A DNA stretch of 64,000 bases from Anaerolineae bacterium (GTDB taxonomy: Bacteria; Chloroflexota; Anaerolineae; Promineifilales; Promineifilaceae). A program made the translations under genes and the position numbers. The notes beneath the pieces were generated by a model. It was not told the origin of the DNA. It worked only from the letters and a program-made list of their open reading frames with translations, and made no database searches. The stretch lies in contig JAHDWK010000023.1 in NCBI GenBank assembly GCA_023382655.1, positions 57,915 to 121,914 on the forward strand. Direction: 5' to 3'. This document shows positions 17,801 to 25,973 of this stretch, one piece after another; position 1 is the stretch's first letter, and each line of letters opens with the position of its first letter.

Positions 17801-17986
17801 GAGTTACCTCCTTCATCTTCTGGCGTGATGACCAACCAGCATAGTTAACAACACGTGGTTTATACAAGGTAGCAGCTTCGATTACGTTTATATGTATAAT
17901 GGGCCGATTGATGCGAAATATTCAGGCATCGTTGAGCAAGTAAAGTGGGCAAAACAAGCTCCTGAAAGTAAGAGTAAATTCATCCG

Positions 17987-18799
17987 ATGCACTACCTGAT
18001 TGACGGCCACAACCTGATTGCGCGAATGCCGGACATTTCGCTGAATGACCCGGATGACGAGGTACAGTTGATTCTGCGGCTGCGCAGTTGGGCGGCGCGG
18101 AGCCAAAAGCGACAGGTGACTCTTTTTTTTGATGGCGGCATTCCCGGTGGGAAGAGTGTGAAGCTCTCTACGCCACAGGTGCGGGTGATTTTTGCATCGG
18201 CCGGGCAAACGGCCGATACCCTCATCATAAACGGTATTAACAAGGTAAAGAATCCACCGGAATTTTTGCTTGTGACCAGTGATCAACAGATTATTGCGGC
18301 GGCAAACGGCCGTAACCTACCCCACCTCACCTCTGACAAATTTGCCGCGCAGTTGGCCATGCAGTGGCAAGAGACGCCCCCTGGCCCCACCATCACAGAC
18401 GATGACCCGGTAATCAGTGACGCAGAGGTAGCAGACTGGTTGGCAACCTTTGGCCCGGTGGATGAAAGAGCTTTGCGCCGCCGCCCCAAGCCGGTTCCGC
18501 CCAATTTGCCGCCAGAACCGGAGGTAACGGCCGTGCCCACCTCCGAAACCACACCGGCTCCCATTAACCGCGAAGAGCCGCAGCTTAACGAAAAAGACGT
18601 GGAAGAATGGCTGGCCCTCTTTGGCGACGAAGCCAAAAAGAAGAAAAAGGGGGTGGAAACACTTCCCGAAGCTACTTCCCCTGCGCCCTCAGCCACCCCC
18701 AAATCACCACATCGCCCCCGCCCCAAAAGCAACAACCCCCACAACCTTAATCCCGACGATCTGGCCGCCTGGCAAGATTTTGCCAACCGCGAAGAGTAA
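17987..18799 (+). CDS. NYN-domain ribonuclease-like protein (YacP/Rae1 type)
   Basis: 270 aa. Residues 1-125 form a PIN-like NYN domain: MHYLIDGHNLIARM with the first metal-binding Asp, TLFFDGGIPGG with the second, TADTLIINGINKV with the third, and LLVTSDQQIIAAA. The YacP/Rae1 group cleaves RNA, in Bacillus at the ribosome A-site. The C-terminal half (130-270) is Pro/Glu/Lys-rich and likely disordered, with two copies of an EVADWLATFG / DVEEWLALFGDE-type short motif and a third weaker copy LAAWQDFANRE at the very end, which look like repeated binding segments. Stands alone, convergent with the oxoamine synthase. Confidence 0.82.
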   Translation: MHYLIDGHNLIARMPDISLNDPDDEVQLILRLRSWAARSQKRQVTLFFDGGIPGGKSVKLSTPQVRVIFASAGQTADTLIINGINKVKNPPEFLLVTSDQQIIAAANGRNLPHLTSDKFAAQLAMQWQETPPGPTITDDDPVISDAEVADWLATFGPVDERALRRRPKPVPPNLPPEPEVTAVPTSETTPAPINREEPQLNEKDVEEWLALFGDEAKKKKKGVETLPEATSPAPSATPKSPHRPRPKSNNPHNLNPDDLAAWQDFANREE

Positions 18800-18817
18800 C
18801 GCCACAACGCTCGAAAA

Positions 18818-18850
18818 AGACCTGACAGATTTCGGAAACCTGTCAGGTCT
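18818..18850. terminator. Bidirectional terminator formed by family F palindrome
   Basis: AGACCTGACAG ... CTGTCAGGTCT stem with U-rich tails on both strands (TTGTCTTTTTG rightward, CTTTTTCG leftward), between two convergent genes. Same repeat family as 30783, 48931 and 52076. Confidence 0.75.
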
Positions 18851-18860
18851 TGTCTTTTTG

Positions 18861-20075
18861 TTATGCAATAATGCCTAACTCTTTACCGCCGGCGATGATT
18901 GTATCGGCACAGTAGTCAATGTCTTCCATGGTGTGGGCAGCAGAGACGCAGGCGCGCAGACGGGCCAACCCTTCGGGCACCACCGGGGCTACCACCGCCT
19001 GCACGAAAATGCCATTCCGCTGGCAGTAATACGCCAGCAGCGCCCCCCGTTCAGTCGAGCCACAAATGACGGGTACAATGGCTGTTTCCGTATAGAGCAG
19101 GTCAAACCCGGCCGCGCGCAGCCGGTCGGCAAAGTGGTTGTAATTGTCCTGAATCTTCCTGACGCGCCAGGGTTCTTCTTCAATCACGTCAAACGCAGCT
19201 AGAGCAGCCGCAGCGGAGGCGGGTGGCAAAGCAGCGGAAAAAATGAACCCGCGCGCTTCATGTTTGAGGAAGGTAATCAACTCATCGTTTCCGGCCACGT
19301 AGCCACCCGCGCTGGGAATGGTTTTGCTGAGGGTACCCATTTTGATGTCCACGCAGTCTGGCGGCAGGTCAAAATGCTCTTCAATGCCGTGCCCCGTTTC
19401 ACCCAACACGCCCAGCGAGTGAGCTTCGTCAATCATCAAGTAGGCGTCATATTTCTGGCACAAACGCACCACTTCGGGCAAGTTGATGATGTCCCCGTCC
19501 ATGCTGAAAACGGCGTCGGCGATGACCAGTTTACGGCCGTGCGGATTCGCCTCTCGCAACCTCCTTTCCAAATGATCCATGTCATTGTGCCGGAAGCGGA
19601 CGTGGTGGGCCATGGCCAGCATACAGCCATCCACAATACTGGCGTGGTTCAACTTGTCGCTAATGACGGTGTCGCCCTTGCGCAACAGCGAAGAAATGGT
19701 GGAGAGGTTAGTCACATAACCACTGGAAAAGGTAATGGCCCCATCTGTGCCTTTGAACCGGGCAATACGTGCTTCCAGTTCATTATGCAGCACCAGCGAC
19801 CCGGCCAACAGGCGCACCCCATGTGTACCGGTGCCATATTTATCCACGGCTGCTTTGGCCGCTTCGTTGATTTTGGGATGCCCAATCAGCCCCAGGTAAG
19901 AATAGCTGCCGAGCATGATCATCTCGCCGCGACCTTCCACGTTGACACGGCCGTTGGGCAAAATATCCTGTGTCGCCTCTAAATAAAAGTACAGGTCGCG
20001 CTCCTTGTAAAACTTAATCGGCCACAACATCTCCGGCGTCAGTGATACGCGCTCCTGAATGGTTGTATCTATCAT
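18861..20075 (-). CDS. Alpha-oxoamine synthase family PLP enzyme (KBL/AONS/SPT type)
   Basis: 404 aa fold-type I aminotransferase-like enzyme that condenses an amino acid with an acyl-CoA. Visible: MLGSYSYLGLIGHPKI, GTHGVRLLAGSLVLHNELE (substrate loop), GAITFSSGYVTNL, DKLNHASIVDG, AVFSMDGDIINLPEVV, LMIDEAHSLGVLG (PLP Asp) and MGTLSKTIPSAGGYVAG with the Schiff-base Lys near residue 244. Family members include 2-amino-3-ketobutyrate ligase, 8-amino-7-oxononanoate synthase and serine palmitoyltransferase; sequence reading alone does not separate these, and there are no biotin genes beside it. Confidence 0.9.
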   Translation of the reverse strand: MIDTTIQERVSLTPEMLWPIKFYKERDLYFYLEATQDILPNGRVNVEGRGEMIMLGSYSYLGLIGHPKINEAAKAAVDKYGTGTHGVRLLAGSLVLHNELEARIARFKGTDGAITFSSGYVTNLSTISSLLRKGDTVISDKLNHASIVDGCMLAMAHHVRFRHNDMDHLERRLREANPHGRKLVIADAVFSMDGDIINLPEVVRLCQKYDAYLMIDEAHSLGVLGETGHGIEEHFDLPPDCVDIKMGTLSKTIPSAGGYVAGNDELITFLKHEARGFIFSAALPPASAAAALAAFDVIEEEPWRVRKIQDNYNHFADRLRAAGFDLLYTETAIVPVICGSTERGALLAYYCQRNGIFVQAVVAPVVPEGLARLRACVSAAHTMEDIDYCADTIIAGGKELGIIA

Positions 20076-20275
20076 CGGTATTACTCCTATTCGGAATGAA
20101 AATAGTTCTTAGCTGGACTTCAAGGAATAAGGGAATAAGTCAATCAGGCGCTTCTTTTACTCCTCAATCCATTGCCGTCACCCATGCAATTTTAGCAACG
20201 AACAGGAGAATAAACGAATCGTCAGGCTCAATGTTTGATAAGTGTGTTTGCCCACCAGCCGCCTTCGGGCGACAA

Positions 20276-20371
20276 TCTCGTAAACCGTAACCCGTTTCCG
20301 TGAGCCGTAATCCGTAAACCGACTTCGGGCTTCAGCTAACGGATTACGGGTTACGTATCACGGATCACCGA
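20276..20371. repeat. Palindromic repeat, family A (CGTAATCC tandem type)
   Basis: Inverted array of degenerate CCGTAATCC / GGATTACGG units that runs up to 3 bp from the PBP1A start codon, so no SD precedes that ATG. The rest of 20076-20275 shows no ORF or clear promoter. Confidence 0.88.
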
Positions 20372-20373
20372 CT

Positions 20374-23300
20374 ATGCCTAAATCTATCCGCATCATCAAC
20401 TGGCGCTACCGCCAGGAACAACGCCGTAAACGCAGTGGCACGGCCGTACTCAAAACTCTGACCATCCTCCTGTTTGCCTTCCTGTTCATGGGTTGTTTTG
20501 TGCTGACCATGAGCGGGGTGGGGGTCACGGCCGTGTACGCCTACTTCACCCAAGATTTACCCGACTTCACCGAACTGGAACAATTGGGGCAACACGAAAC
20601 CGACACCTTCGAGACCACCAAAATGTACGCCTGGGGACCGGAGAGCGCCAGCGGCAATCGTGACCTCACCCTCATTTATGAAATCATAGACCCGCTCGGC
20701 GGCGACCGCCAATGGCTGACCTATGAACAAATCCCGCAGCAGATGATTGATGCCACCGTGGCCATTGAAGACCGCACCTTCTGGACAAACCAGGGCTTCG
20801 ATCCGGTCGGCATCGGCAGGGCCTTCAACGAATACGTGCTGCAAGGCGGCGACATCCAGGGCGGCTCCTCCATTACCCAACAGGTGGTCAAGAACAATCT
20901 GATCGAACCAGAGCGGCGTATCGTCGGCGCAGAAGTCGGTTTTGAGGATTACCAGCGCAAAATTGAAGAGCTGCTGTTAGCGCAGCGCGCCGCTACCACC
21001 TACTCCAAAGAGCAAATCATGGAGTGGTACCTGAACACTAACTTCTACGGCAATCTGGCTTACGGCATCGAAGCGGCCGCCCGCATCTACTTTGACAAAC
21101 CGGCGGCCGAACTGACGCTGGCCGAAGCGGCCATGCTGGCCGCCATCCCCCAATCACCCGCGCTCAACCCCATCAATAACCCGCAGGCGGCCAAACAGCG
21201 GCAAGAGCTGGTACTAGATGCGATGGCCCGCGAGGGGATGATCACGCCGGAAACGGCCGTGGCCACCAAAACCATCCCCGTCACCGTCGCCTCTGGCATC
21301 GAGGAGCGGTTTGACATCATCGCCCCGCACTTTGCCCTCTATGTGCAGCAGCAGTTGGAGCAGATGTTCCCACCCGAACTGGTGTTGGGCGGTGGGCTGC
21401 GCGTTTACACCACGCTCGACTTGGAGATGCAGCGCCAGGCCGAATGTGTTACCCGCGCCCAATTGACTCGGCTCTCCGGTACAGCCGGCCCTATTCTGCC
21501 CGCCGACGAAGCGACCGCCTGTCCTGCCCTGGAATATCTACCGCCCCTGCCCACCGCCGACCAGGGCGTGGATTTTGACGTGAACAATGCCGCCGTTGTC
21601 ATGCTTGATCCGCAAACCGGCGAGATTAAGGCGCTGGTCGGCAGCGCCAATTATTGGGACGAGAGTATTGATGGCTCGTTTAATGTGGCCGTGGACGGCC
21701 GTCGCCAACCCGGCTCCGCTTTCAAACCGTTCACCTACCTCACCGCCCTCAGCCAGGGGTACAACGCCGCCACGATGGTGCTGGATGTGGAAACTGACTT
21801 TGGCACACTCTACAACGGCATCCCCTATGTACCCCAAAACTATGATCGCCAGTTTCATGGCCCGATGCGGCTGCGGCAAGCCTTAGCCAACAGCTACAAC
21901 GTGCCCGCTGTGCAGGTGCTCAGTTGGGTAGGCATCCCTAGAGTGCTGCGCACCGCCCACAGCATGGGCATAGATACGCTGGACGCGGGCAACAACGCCT
22001 ACGGCCTCTCGCTCACCCTGGGCGGCGGCGAAGTGACGCTGCTGGACATGGTCTACGCCTATTCGGTGATGGACAATTTGGGGGCGATGGTGGGCCAGCC
22101 GCGTCCCCCGGAGCGGCAGCGTCCCGGCTACCGCACCCTCGACCCGGTCGCCATTTTGCGTGTGGAAGACCGCAATGGCAATGTGCTGTACGAATACAAC
22201 CAGCCGCAGCGCCGCGAAATTCTGCCGCCCCAATTGGCTTACCTGATGAATGACATCCTCTCCGACCGCAACGCCCGCTGCGCCGCCTTTGGCTGCCCCA
22301 ATGTGCTGGAACTGCCGGACAATCGCCCGGCGGCCGTCAAAACGGGCACCACCAACAATTTTCGGGATGACTGGACAATTGGCTACACGCCGGAACTGGT
22401 GACGGGCGTGTGGATGGGCAACAGCGACAACAGCCCCACCAACGACCTGCCCAGCTACAAAGGCGCGGCCCCCATCTGGCACGCACTGATGAGTTGGGCG
22501 CTGGCAGGAGATGCGATTTCGGTGTGGCAACGGCCGTCGGGCATGATTGAAACGGCCGTGTGCAACATCTCCGGCCTGCTGCCCACCCCCTACTGCCCCA
22601 CCGTCGCCGAACTGTTCATTGACGGCACACAGCCGACCACGTTTGACACCATCTATCAGGAATTTGCCATTAATCGGGAAACGGGGCGACTGGCAACGGT
22701 GAACACCCCGCCCGAACTCATTGAGCGCCAGATTTTCCGCGTTTACCCGGAAGCGGCCGCCGACTGGGTGCGCGAAAACGAAATTGAGCAGCCGCCAACA
22801 GAGTACGACACCATCACCGCGCCCACGCCGAATAATGAGATTGGGATTGTGTCGTTACGGCCGTTTGCCTTCATCCGCGATCAGGTGGTCATCACCGGCA
22901 CTGCCCGCAGCGACAACTTTGCCTTTTATCGCCTGGCCTACTTTGAAGGGCTAACCCCCGAAAATCTGCAAACCATCGCCGACAACGTCAGCGAACCCCA
23001 AGAAAACGCCCCCCTCGCCGTCTGGGATGTCTCCCCATTGGACGGCTTGTACACCTTGCTGCTCACCGTCGTCCGCAGCGATGGCAGTTTTGCCGAATTT
23101 AGCGTCCCTGTCACTGTGGATAACGAACCGCCGGAAGTGGCCGTTCTCTTCCCCCTGCCCAACCAACAAATCTTCACCGACGAGATGTGGGTGCTGGTGC
23201 AGGCGCAGGTTACAGACAACGCCTCCATCCAGCAGGTGGAATTCTTCGTAGACAATGCCGAAGTGCCCTACGCCATCAGCACCGTCCCCCCCTTCACCGA

Positions 23301-23415
23301 AAAGTGGACGATCCCCGGCCCCGGCTGCCACAGCTTCCGGGTACGAGCAACGGATGCGGCCGGCAACCAGACTACCAGCGAACCGGTATCGGCCTGCCTG
23401 GTGGCGCGGGAATGA
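20374..23415 (+). CDS. Class A penicillin-binding protein (PBP1A) with C-terminal Ig-like extension
   Basis: 1013 aa bifunctional peptidoglycan synthase. Residues ~20-55: cytoplasmic basic stretch and one membrane anchor. Residues ~105-280: GT51 glycosyltransferase with catalytic AIEDRTFWTNQGFDPVGI and GGSSITQQVVKN, then YLNTNFYGNLAYGIEAAA. Residues ~380-700: transpeptidase with SxxK as GSAFKPF (Ser near 448), SYN as NSYNVPAVQ and KTGTTNN near 655. Residues ~840-1010 add a Big/Ig-like domain (DNEPPEVAVLFPLPNQQIF...ATDAAGNQT), not found in enterobacterial PBP1A. The start codon directly abuts a palindromic repeat and lacks an SD. Confidence 0.95.
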   Translation: MPKSIRIINWRYRQEQRRKRSGTAVLKTLTILLFAFLFMGCFVLTMSGVGVTAVYAYFTQDLPDFTELEQLGQHETDTFETTKMYAWGPESASGNRDLTLIYEIIDPLGGDRQWLTYEQIPQQMIDATVAIEDRTFWTNQGFDPVGIGRAFNEYVLQGGDIQGGSSITQQVVKNNLIEPERRIVGAEVGFEDYQRKIEELLLAQRAATTYSKEQIMEWYLNTNFYGNLAYGIEAAARIYFDKPAAELTLAEAAMLAAIPQSPALNPINNPQAAKQRQELVLDAMAREGMITPETAVATKTIPVTVASGIEERFDIIAPHFALYVQQQLEQMFPPELVLGGGLRVYTTLDLEMQRQAECVTRAQLTRLSGTAGPILPADEATACPALEYLPPLPTADQGVDFDVNNAAVVMLDPQTGEIKALVGSANYWDESIDGSFNVAVDGRRQPGSAFKPFTYLTALSQGYNAATMVLDVETDFGTLYNGIPYVPQNYDRQFHGPMRLRQALANSYNVPAVQVLSWVGIPRVLRTAHSMGIDTLDAGNNAYGLSLTLGGGEVTLLDMVYAYSVMDNLGAMVGQPRPPERQRPGYRTLDPVAILRVEDRNGNVLYEYNQPQRREILPPQLAYLMNDILSDRNARCAAFGCPNVLELPDNRPAAVKTGTTNNFRDDWTIGYTPELVTGVWMGNSDNSPTNDLPSYKGAAPIWHALMSWALAGDAISVWQRPSGMIETAVCNISGLLPTPYCPTVAELFIDGTQPTTFDTIYQEFAINRETGRLATVNTPPELIERQIFRVYPEAAADWVRENEIEQPPTEYDTITAPTPNNEIGIVSLRPFAFIRDQVVITGTARSDNFAFYRLAYFEGLTPENLQTIADNVSEPQENAPLAVWDVSPLDGLYTLLLTVVRSDGSFAEFSVPVTVDNEPPEVAVLFPLPNQQIFTDEMWVLVQAQVTDNASIQQVEFFVDNAEVPYAISTVPPFTEKWTIPGPGCHSFRVRATDAAGNQTTSEPVSACLVARE

Positions 23416-23450
23416 GACGGTACTGACTTCCACTTTGGTAGGAGGCAAAT

Positions 23451-23972
23451 ATGAGTACACCAAGGATCACAAAATTAGTATTGTTGCTGGTCATCCTTCT
23501 GACCTTAACAGTATTGATTGTTGCTGCCGCTCAATTCAGAACAAAACAACTAGAAAGAGAGGTTGGCAGATTTGTAGTTAAATCACTTGTTGAAGAACGG
23601 GTAGCATGGGCTAATAGAGGTGGTCATTCTCCTGATGGTTCGATATATGTCCAGTATCCTTCGGATTCTTTTGGCGCATTGGGAATCCCCTTTGAACAGA
23701 TACAATCAACTCCCTATCTATCTGCCTGGAAGCACAACGAGCCAGAACCCACACCGGCAATGCTCACTGAAATCGTTGCCGCCATCAATCAGGAGGTATA
23801 TTGGATTTCTTTTGCTGTTCAGGAAATCAGCGGCGATAATGCCCTGGTAGATGTGATTATTGACTATCCTCGATATCCTCGCTCAGGTGGAACAGCCGCT
23901 CATTGGACACTCCATTTCAATGGGGATGAGTGGGAGATTACAGAGCAGGATTATTACTTCGACTGGGATTAG
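23451..23972 (+). CDS. Hypothetical membrane-anchored protein
   Basis: 173 aa, no family recognised. N-terminal helix LVLLLVILLTLTVLIVAAA (residues ~9-27) preceded by basic residues, so a signal anchor with an extracellular C-terminal part. The rest is mixed alpha/beta, with PTPAMLTEIVAAINQEVYW and a C-terminal LHFNGDEWEITEQDYYFDWD that resembles the end of small NTF2/lipoprotein-like domains. AGGAGG lies 7 nt before the ATG. More AT-rich than its neighbours and free of the ACGGCCGT octamer inside the gene, suggesting later acquisition. Confidence 0.75.
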   Translation: MSTPRITKLVLLLVILLTLTVLIVAAAQFRTKQLEREVGRFVVKSLVEERVAWANRGGHSPDGSIYVQYPSDSFGALGIPFEQIQSTPYLSAWKHNEPEPTPAMLTEIVAAINQEVYWISFAVQEISGDNALVDVIIDYPRYPRSGGTAAHWTLHFNGDEWEITEQDYYFDWD

Positions 23973-23997
23973 AAGGGGTACGGCCGTCACCCCCACC

Positions 23998-24213
23998 CTA
24001 TTCTTTTTTTCCCACCAAAATCCCTTCCCGCAAGTAAAACGCCACCTCATCGTCAGTAACGGACGGCCGTAAAAATTCCGCCGCCTCGCCCCGCACTTCC
24101 GTCAGCATGGCGCGCAGGTATCGCTGCATTTGGGCATCGTGCCGGGCTGCCCAGGGTGCAAAGTTCATCTGTTTGTCAATCGTATCCAAGTGGGTCAGCG
24201 CCAGCCCCACCAC
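23998..24213 (-). CDS. Small hypothetical protein, possibly broken at its N-terminus
   Basis: 71 codons from a GTG at 24213 with no good SD. The reading frame upstream (LSLAE, TAG stop, EQAYQVVGLALTHLDTIDKQ) looks like one continuous sequence interrupted by an in-frame TAG near 24228, so an older start may lie in or before the end of purB. C-terminal part LRPSVTDDEVAFYLREGILVGKK. No family recognised. Confidence 0.35.
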   Translation of the reverse strand: MVGLALTHLDTIDKQMNFAPWAARHDAQMQRYLRAMLTEVRGEAAEFLRPSVTDDEVAFYLREGILVGKKE

Positions 24214-24242
24214 CTGATACGCCTGTTCCTACTCCGCCAGAC

Positions 24243-25676
24243 TCAGGCAACGGCCGTCCCCCACCTGTTTACTCCATCCGAAATCTCAATAACTTCCCGT
24301 ATGGTCTGGGCAAAGGCGCGGGCGCGGGCGCCGGCCGTGCCCACATGCCCCTCCGCCCGCATCAACTCCCGCACATCCTCCACCCCCAAATAACCCAATA
24401 TCCGCCTATCACTGATCAAAATCCCAACCAGCGGGTTGTCCTTCCCCTCTTTCATCGCCGCCCACGCCTGCAAACTCGCTTCTCGAATCCACTCGTGGGC
24501 ATCCTGGCGGCTGGCTCCCGCCGCCACCAGCCGCATCAGCACCCGCTCTGTGGCCGCAAACGGGCCATAAATCGCCATATTGTGGGCAATCGCCCCTTCA
24601 TCAATCGCCATCTCTCGCACTAGCCGAATCGCCCGCCGCAGCATCTCGTCCGTCGCCAAAAAACCATCCGCCTGAAAAATACGCCGGTTGGCCGAATCAT
24701 CCAGGCTGCGCTCCAAAATCGCCTGGCTGGCATTATCCCAGGCCACCGCCGGTAGCCCGGCCACATACCGCGCCAGCGAACAGATATTCTCCGCGTTAAT
24801 CGGGTTGCGCTTAAACGGCATCGCCGACGACCCTACCTGCCCTTTACCAAACGGCTCGGCCCATTCGCCAAACGGTGGCGATTGCAAAATGCGGAAATCC
24901 AGGGCAAATTTATGCAGCGAAGCGGCAATGCCCGCCAATACCTGCTGCACCCGTAAATCTTGCTGCCGCGTGTACGTTTGTGTGGCAATGGGGAAATACG
25001 GCAGTTCCAAAATCGCCATCGCCGCTGCTTCCATCGCTTCGGGGGACATGGTCGTGCCGGCCAGCAGTTCCGCGTAACCGGCCTGCGTACCCACCGCACC
25101 CTTGAACCCTTTGCCTCTAAGATTGGAGATTAGCGATTGGAGATCGGCATAATCATCCAGCAAATCCTGGGCATAGACGGCAAAACGGTAGCCGAGGGTG
25201 GTGGGTTCGGCGGGTTGGATGTGGGTGTGGGCCATGGTGGGGAGCACGGCCGTAACTTCCATCTTCTCCGCCAACAGCAGCAGCAGTTCCCGCAGTTGGT
25301 TCCGCACCAGTTGCGCCGCCTCCCGCAGCCGCAGCACATCGGCATTATCTGTAATGTCCGCGCTGGTCGCCCCCCAATGGATGATGCCGCCCCCCACCGG
25401 GCACTGCTCGGCAAAGGTGCGAATTTCGGCCATCACATCATGGCGCGTTTCCTGTTCAATTTCCAGGGCGCGGGGAATGTCAATATCGTTTTGATGGGCT
25501 GCCAGGTCGGCTAACTGCGCAGCGCTGACCAGCCCGGCCTGGTGCTGCGCTATGGCCAGCGCCACCCATACCCGGCGCATCAACCGCCGTTTATGCTCCT
25601 CCGACCACACCTGGCGCATCGCCTCGCTACCATAACGCCAGGTAAAAGGGGAGATATAAGTGGAGTGGGTGAACAT
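24243..25676 (-). CDS. purB: Adenylosuccinate lyase (fumarase/aspartase superfamily)
   Basis: 477 aa. Releases fumarate from SAICAR and adenylosuccinate in purine synthesis. Signature GSSAMPFKRNPINAENIC near residue 280 holds the mobile-loop Ser; HWGATSADITDNAD near 100 and MAHTHIQPAEPTTLGYRFAVYAQ near 150 carry the catalytic His regions. I chose the ATG at 25676, whose first base is the last base of the upstream stop (TGATG). A short family-B-like tandem (25118-25147) lies in the coding sequence at LQSLISNLRGKGFKG. guaB, the other purine gene, is two genes upstream on the same strand. Confidence 0.92.
   Translation of the reverse strand: MFTHSTYISPFTWRYGSEAMRQVWSEEHKRRLMRRVWVALAIAQHQAGLVSAAQLADLAAHQNDIDIPRALEIEQETRHDVMAEIRTFAEQCPVGGGIIHWGATSADITDNADVLRLREAAQLVRNQLRELLLLLAEKMEVTAVLPTMAHTHIQPAEPTTLGYRFAVYAQDLLDDYADLQSLISNLRGKGFKGAVGTQAGYAELLAGTTMSPEAMEAAAMAILELPYFPIATQTYTRQQDLRVQQVLAGIAASLHKFALDFRILQSPPFGEWAEPFGKGQVGSSAMPFKRNPINAENICSLARYVAGLPAVAWDNASQAILERSLDDSANRRIFQADGFLATDEMLRRAIRLVREMAIDEGAIAHNMAIYGPFAATERVLMRLVAAGASRQDAHEWIREASLQAWAAMKEGKDNPLVGILISDRRILGYLGVEDVRELMRAEGHVGTAGARARAFAQTIREVIEISDGVNRWGTAVA
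25118..25147. repeat. GATTGGAGAT tandem units inside purB
   Basis: Three degenerate units of GATTGGAGAT-like sequence encoding the segment SLISNLRG. Looks like half of a family B element in the reading frame, but no inverted second arm is visible. Confidence 0.45.
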
Positions 25677-25873
25677 CAATTACTCAACGACAAATGGCTG
25701 CCACAACTACCATTTTTTTCTTCCAGGCGAGCCAACCGGCGTTCTTCGCGTGACTGTTCTTGCAAGGCGCGGGTGTCTTCAATGAGCTTGCGCCGCTCCG
25801 CTTCCAAATGGGCCAGTATCTCCGCATTTTTGCGGGCCTGTTCTTGTGTCAGATGAACTTCACTCTTTGCCAT
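25676..25873 (-). CDS. Small coiled-coil protein upstream of purB
   Basis: 65 aa, highly charged, almost wholly helical by inspection: EQARKNAEILAHLEAERRKLIEDTRALQEQSREERRLARLEE (given here only as type, a heptad-like coiled coil over residues ~10-52), then a short SCGSHLSLSN tail. GGAGAA lies 8 nt before the ATG and its TGA overlaps the purB ATG by one base, so it is probably translated and coupled with purB. No family recognised. Confidence 0.6.
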   Translation of the reverse strand: MAKSEVHLTQEQARKNAEILAHLEAERRKLIEDTRALQEQSREERRLARLEEKNGSCGSHLSLSN

Positions 25874-25897
25874 TGCTTTTTCTCCGTATCCAAAAAG

Positions 25898-25973
25898 CCC
25901 GTAAACCGTAAGCCGTGACCCGCAATCGGTATACGGCTTACGGCTTACGGTTTACGGCTTACGGACTACCGTC
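25898..25973. repeat. Palindromic repeat, family A
   Basis: Tandem GTAAACCGTAAGCCGT-type units facing CGGCTTACGG units. The left arm of the leftward reading directly follows the guaB stop codon (TAG at the repeat edge). Confidence 0.88.

Noticed and set aside
20276..20371. CRISPR-like spacing in the CGTAATCC tandem arrays
   Set aside because: The units are 7-9 nt, degenerate and contiguous, then inverted; there are no unique spacers of 30-40 nt and no cas genes.
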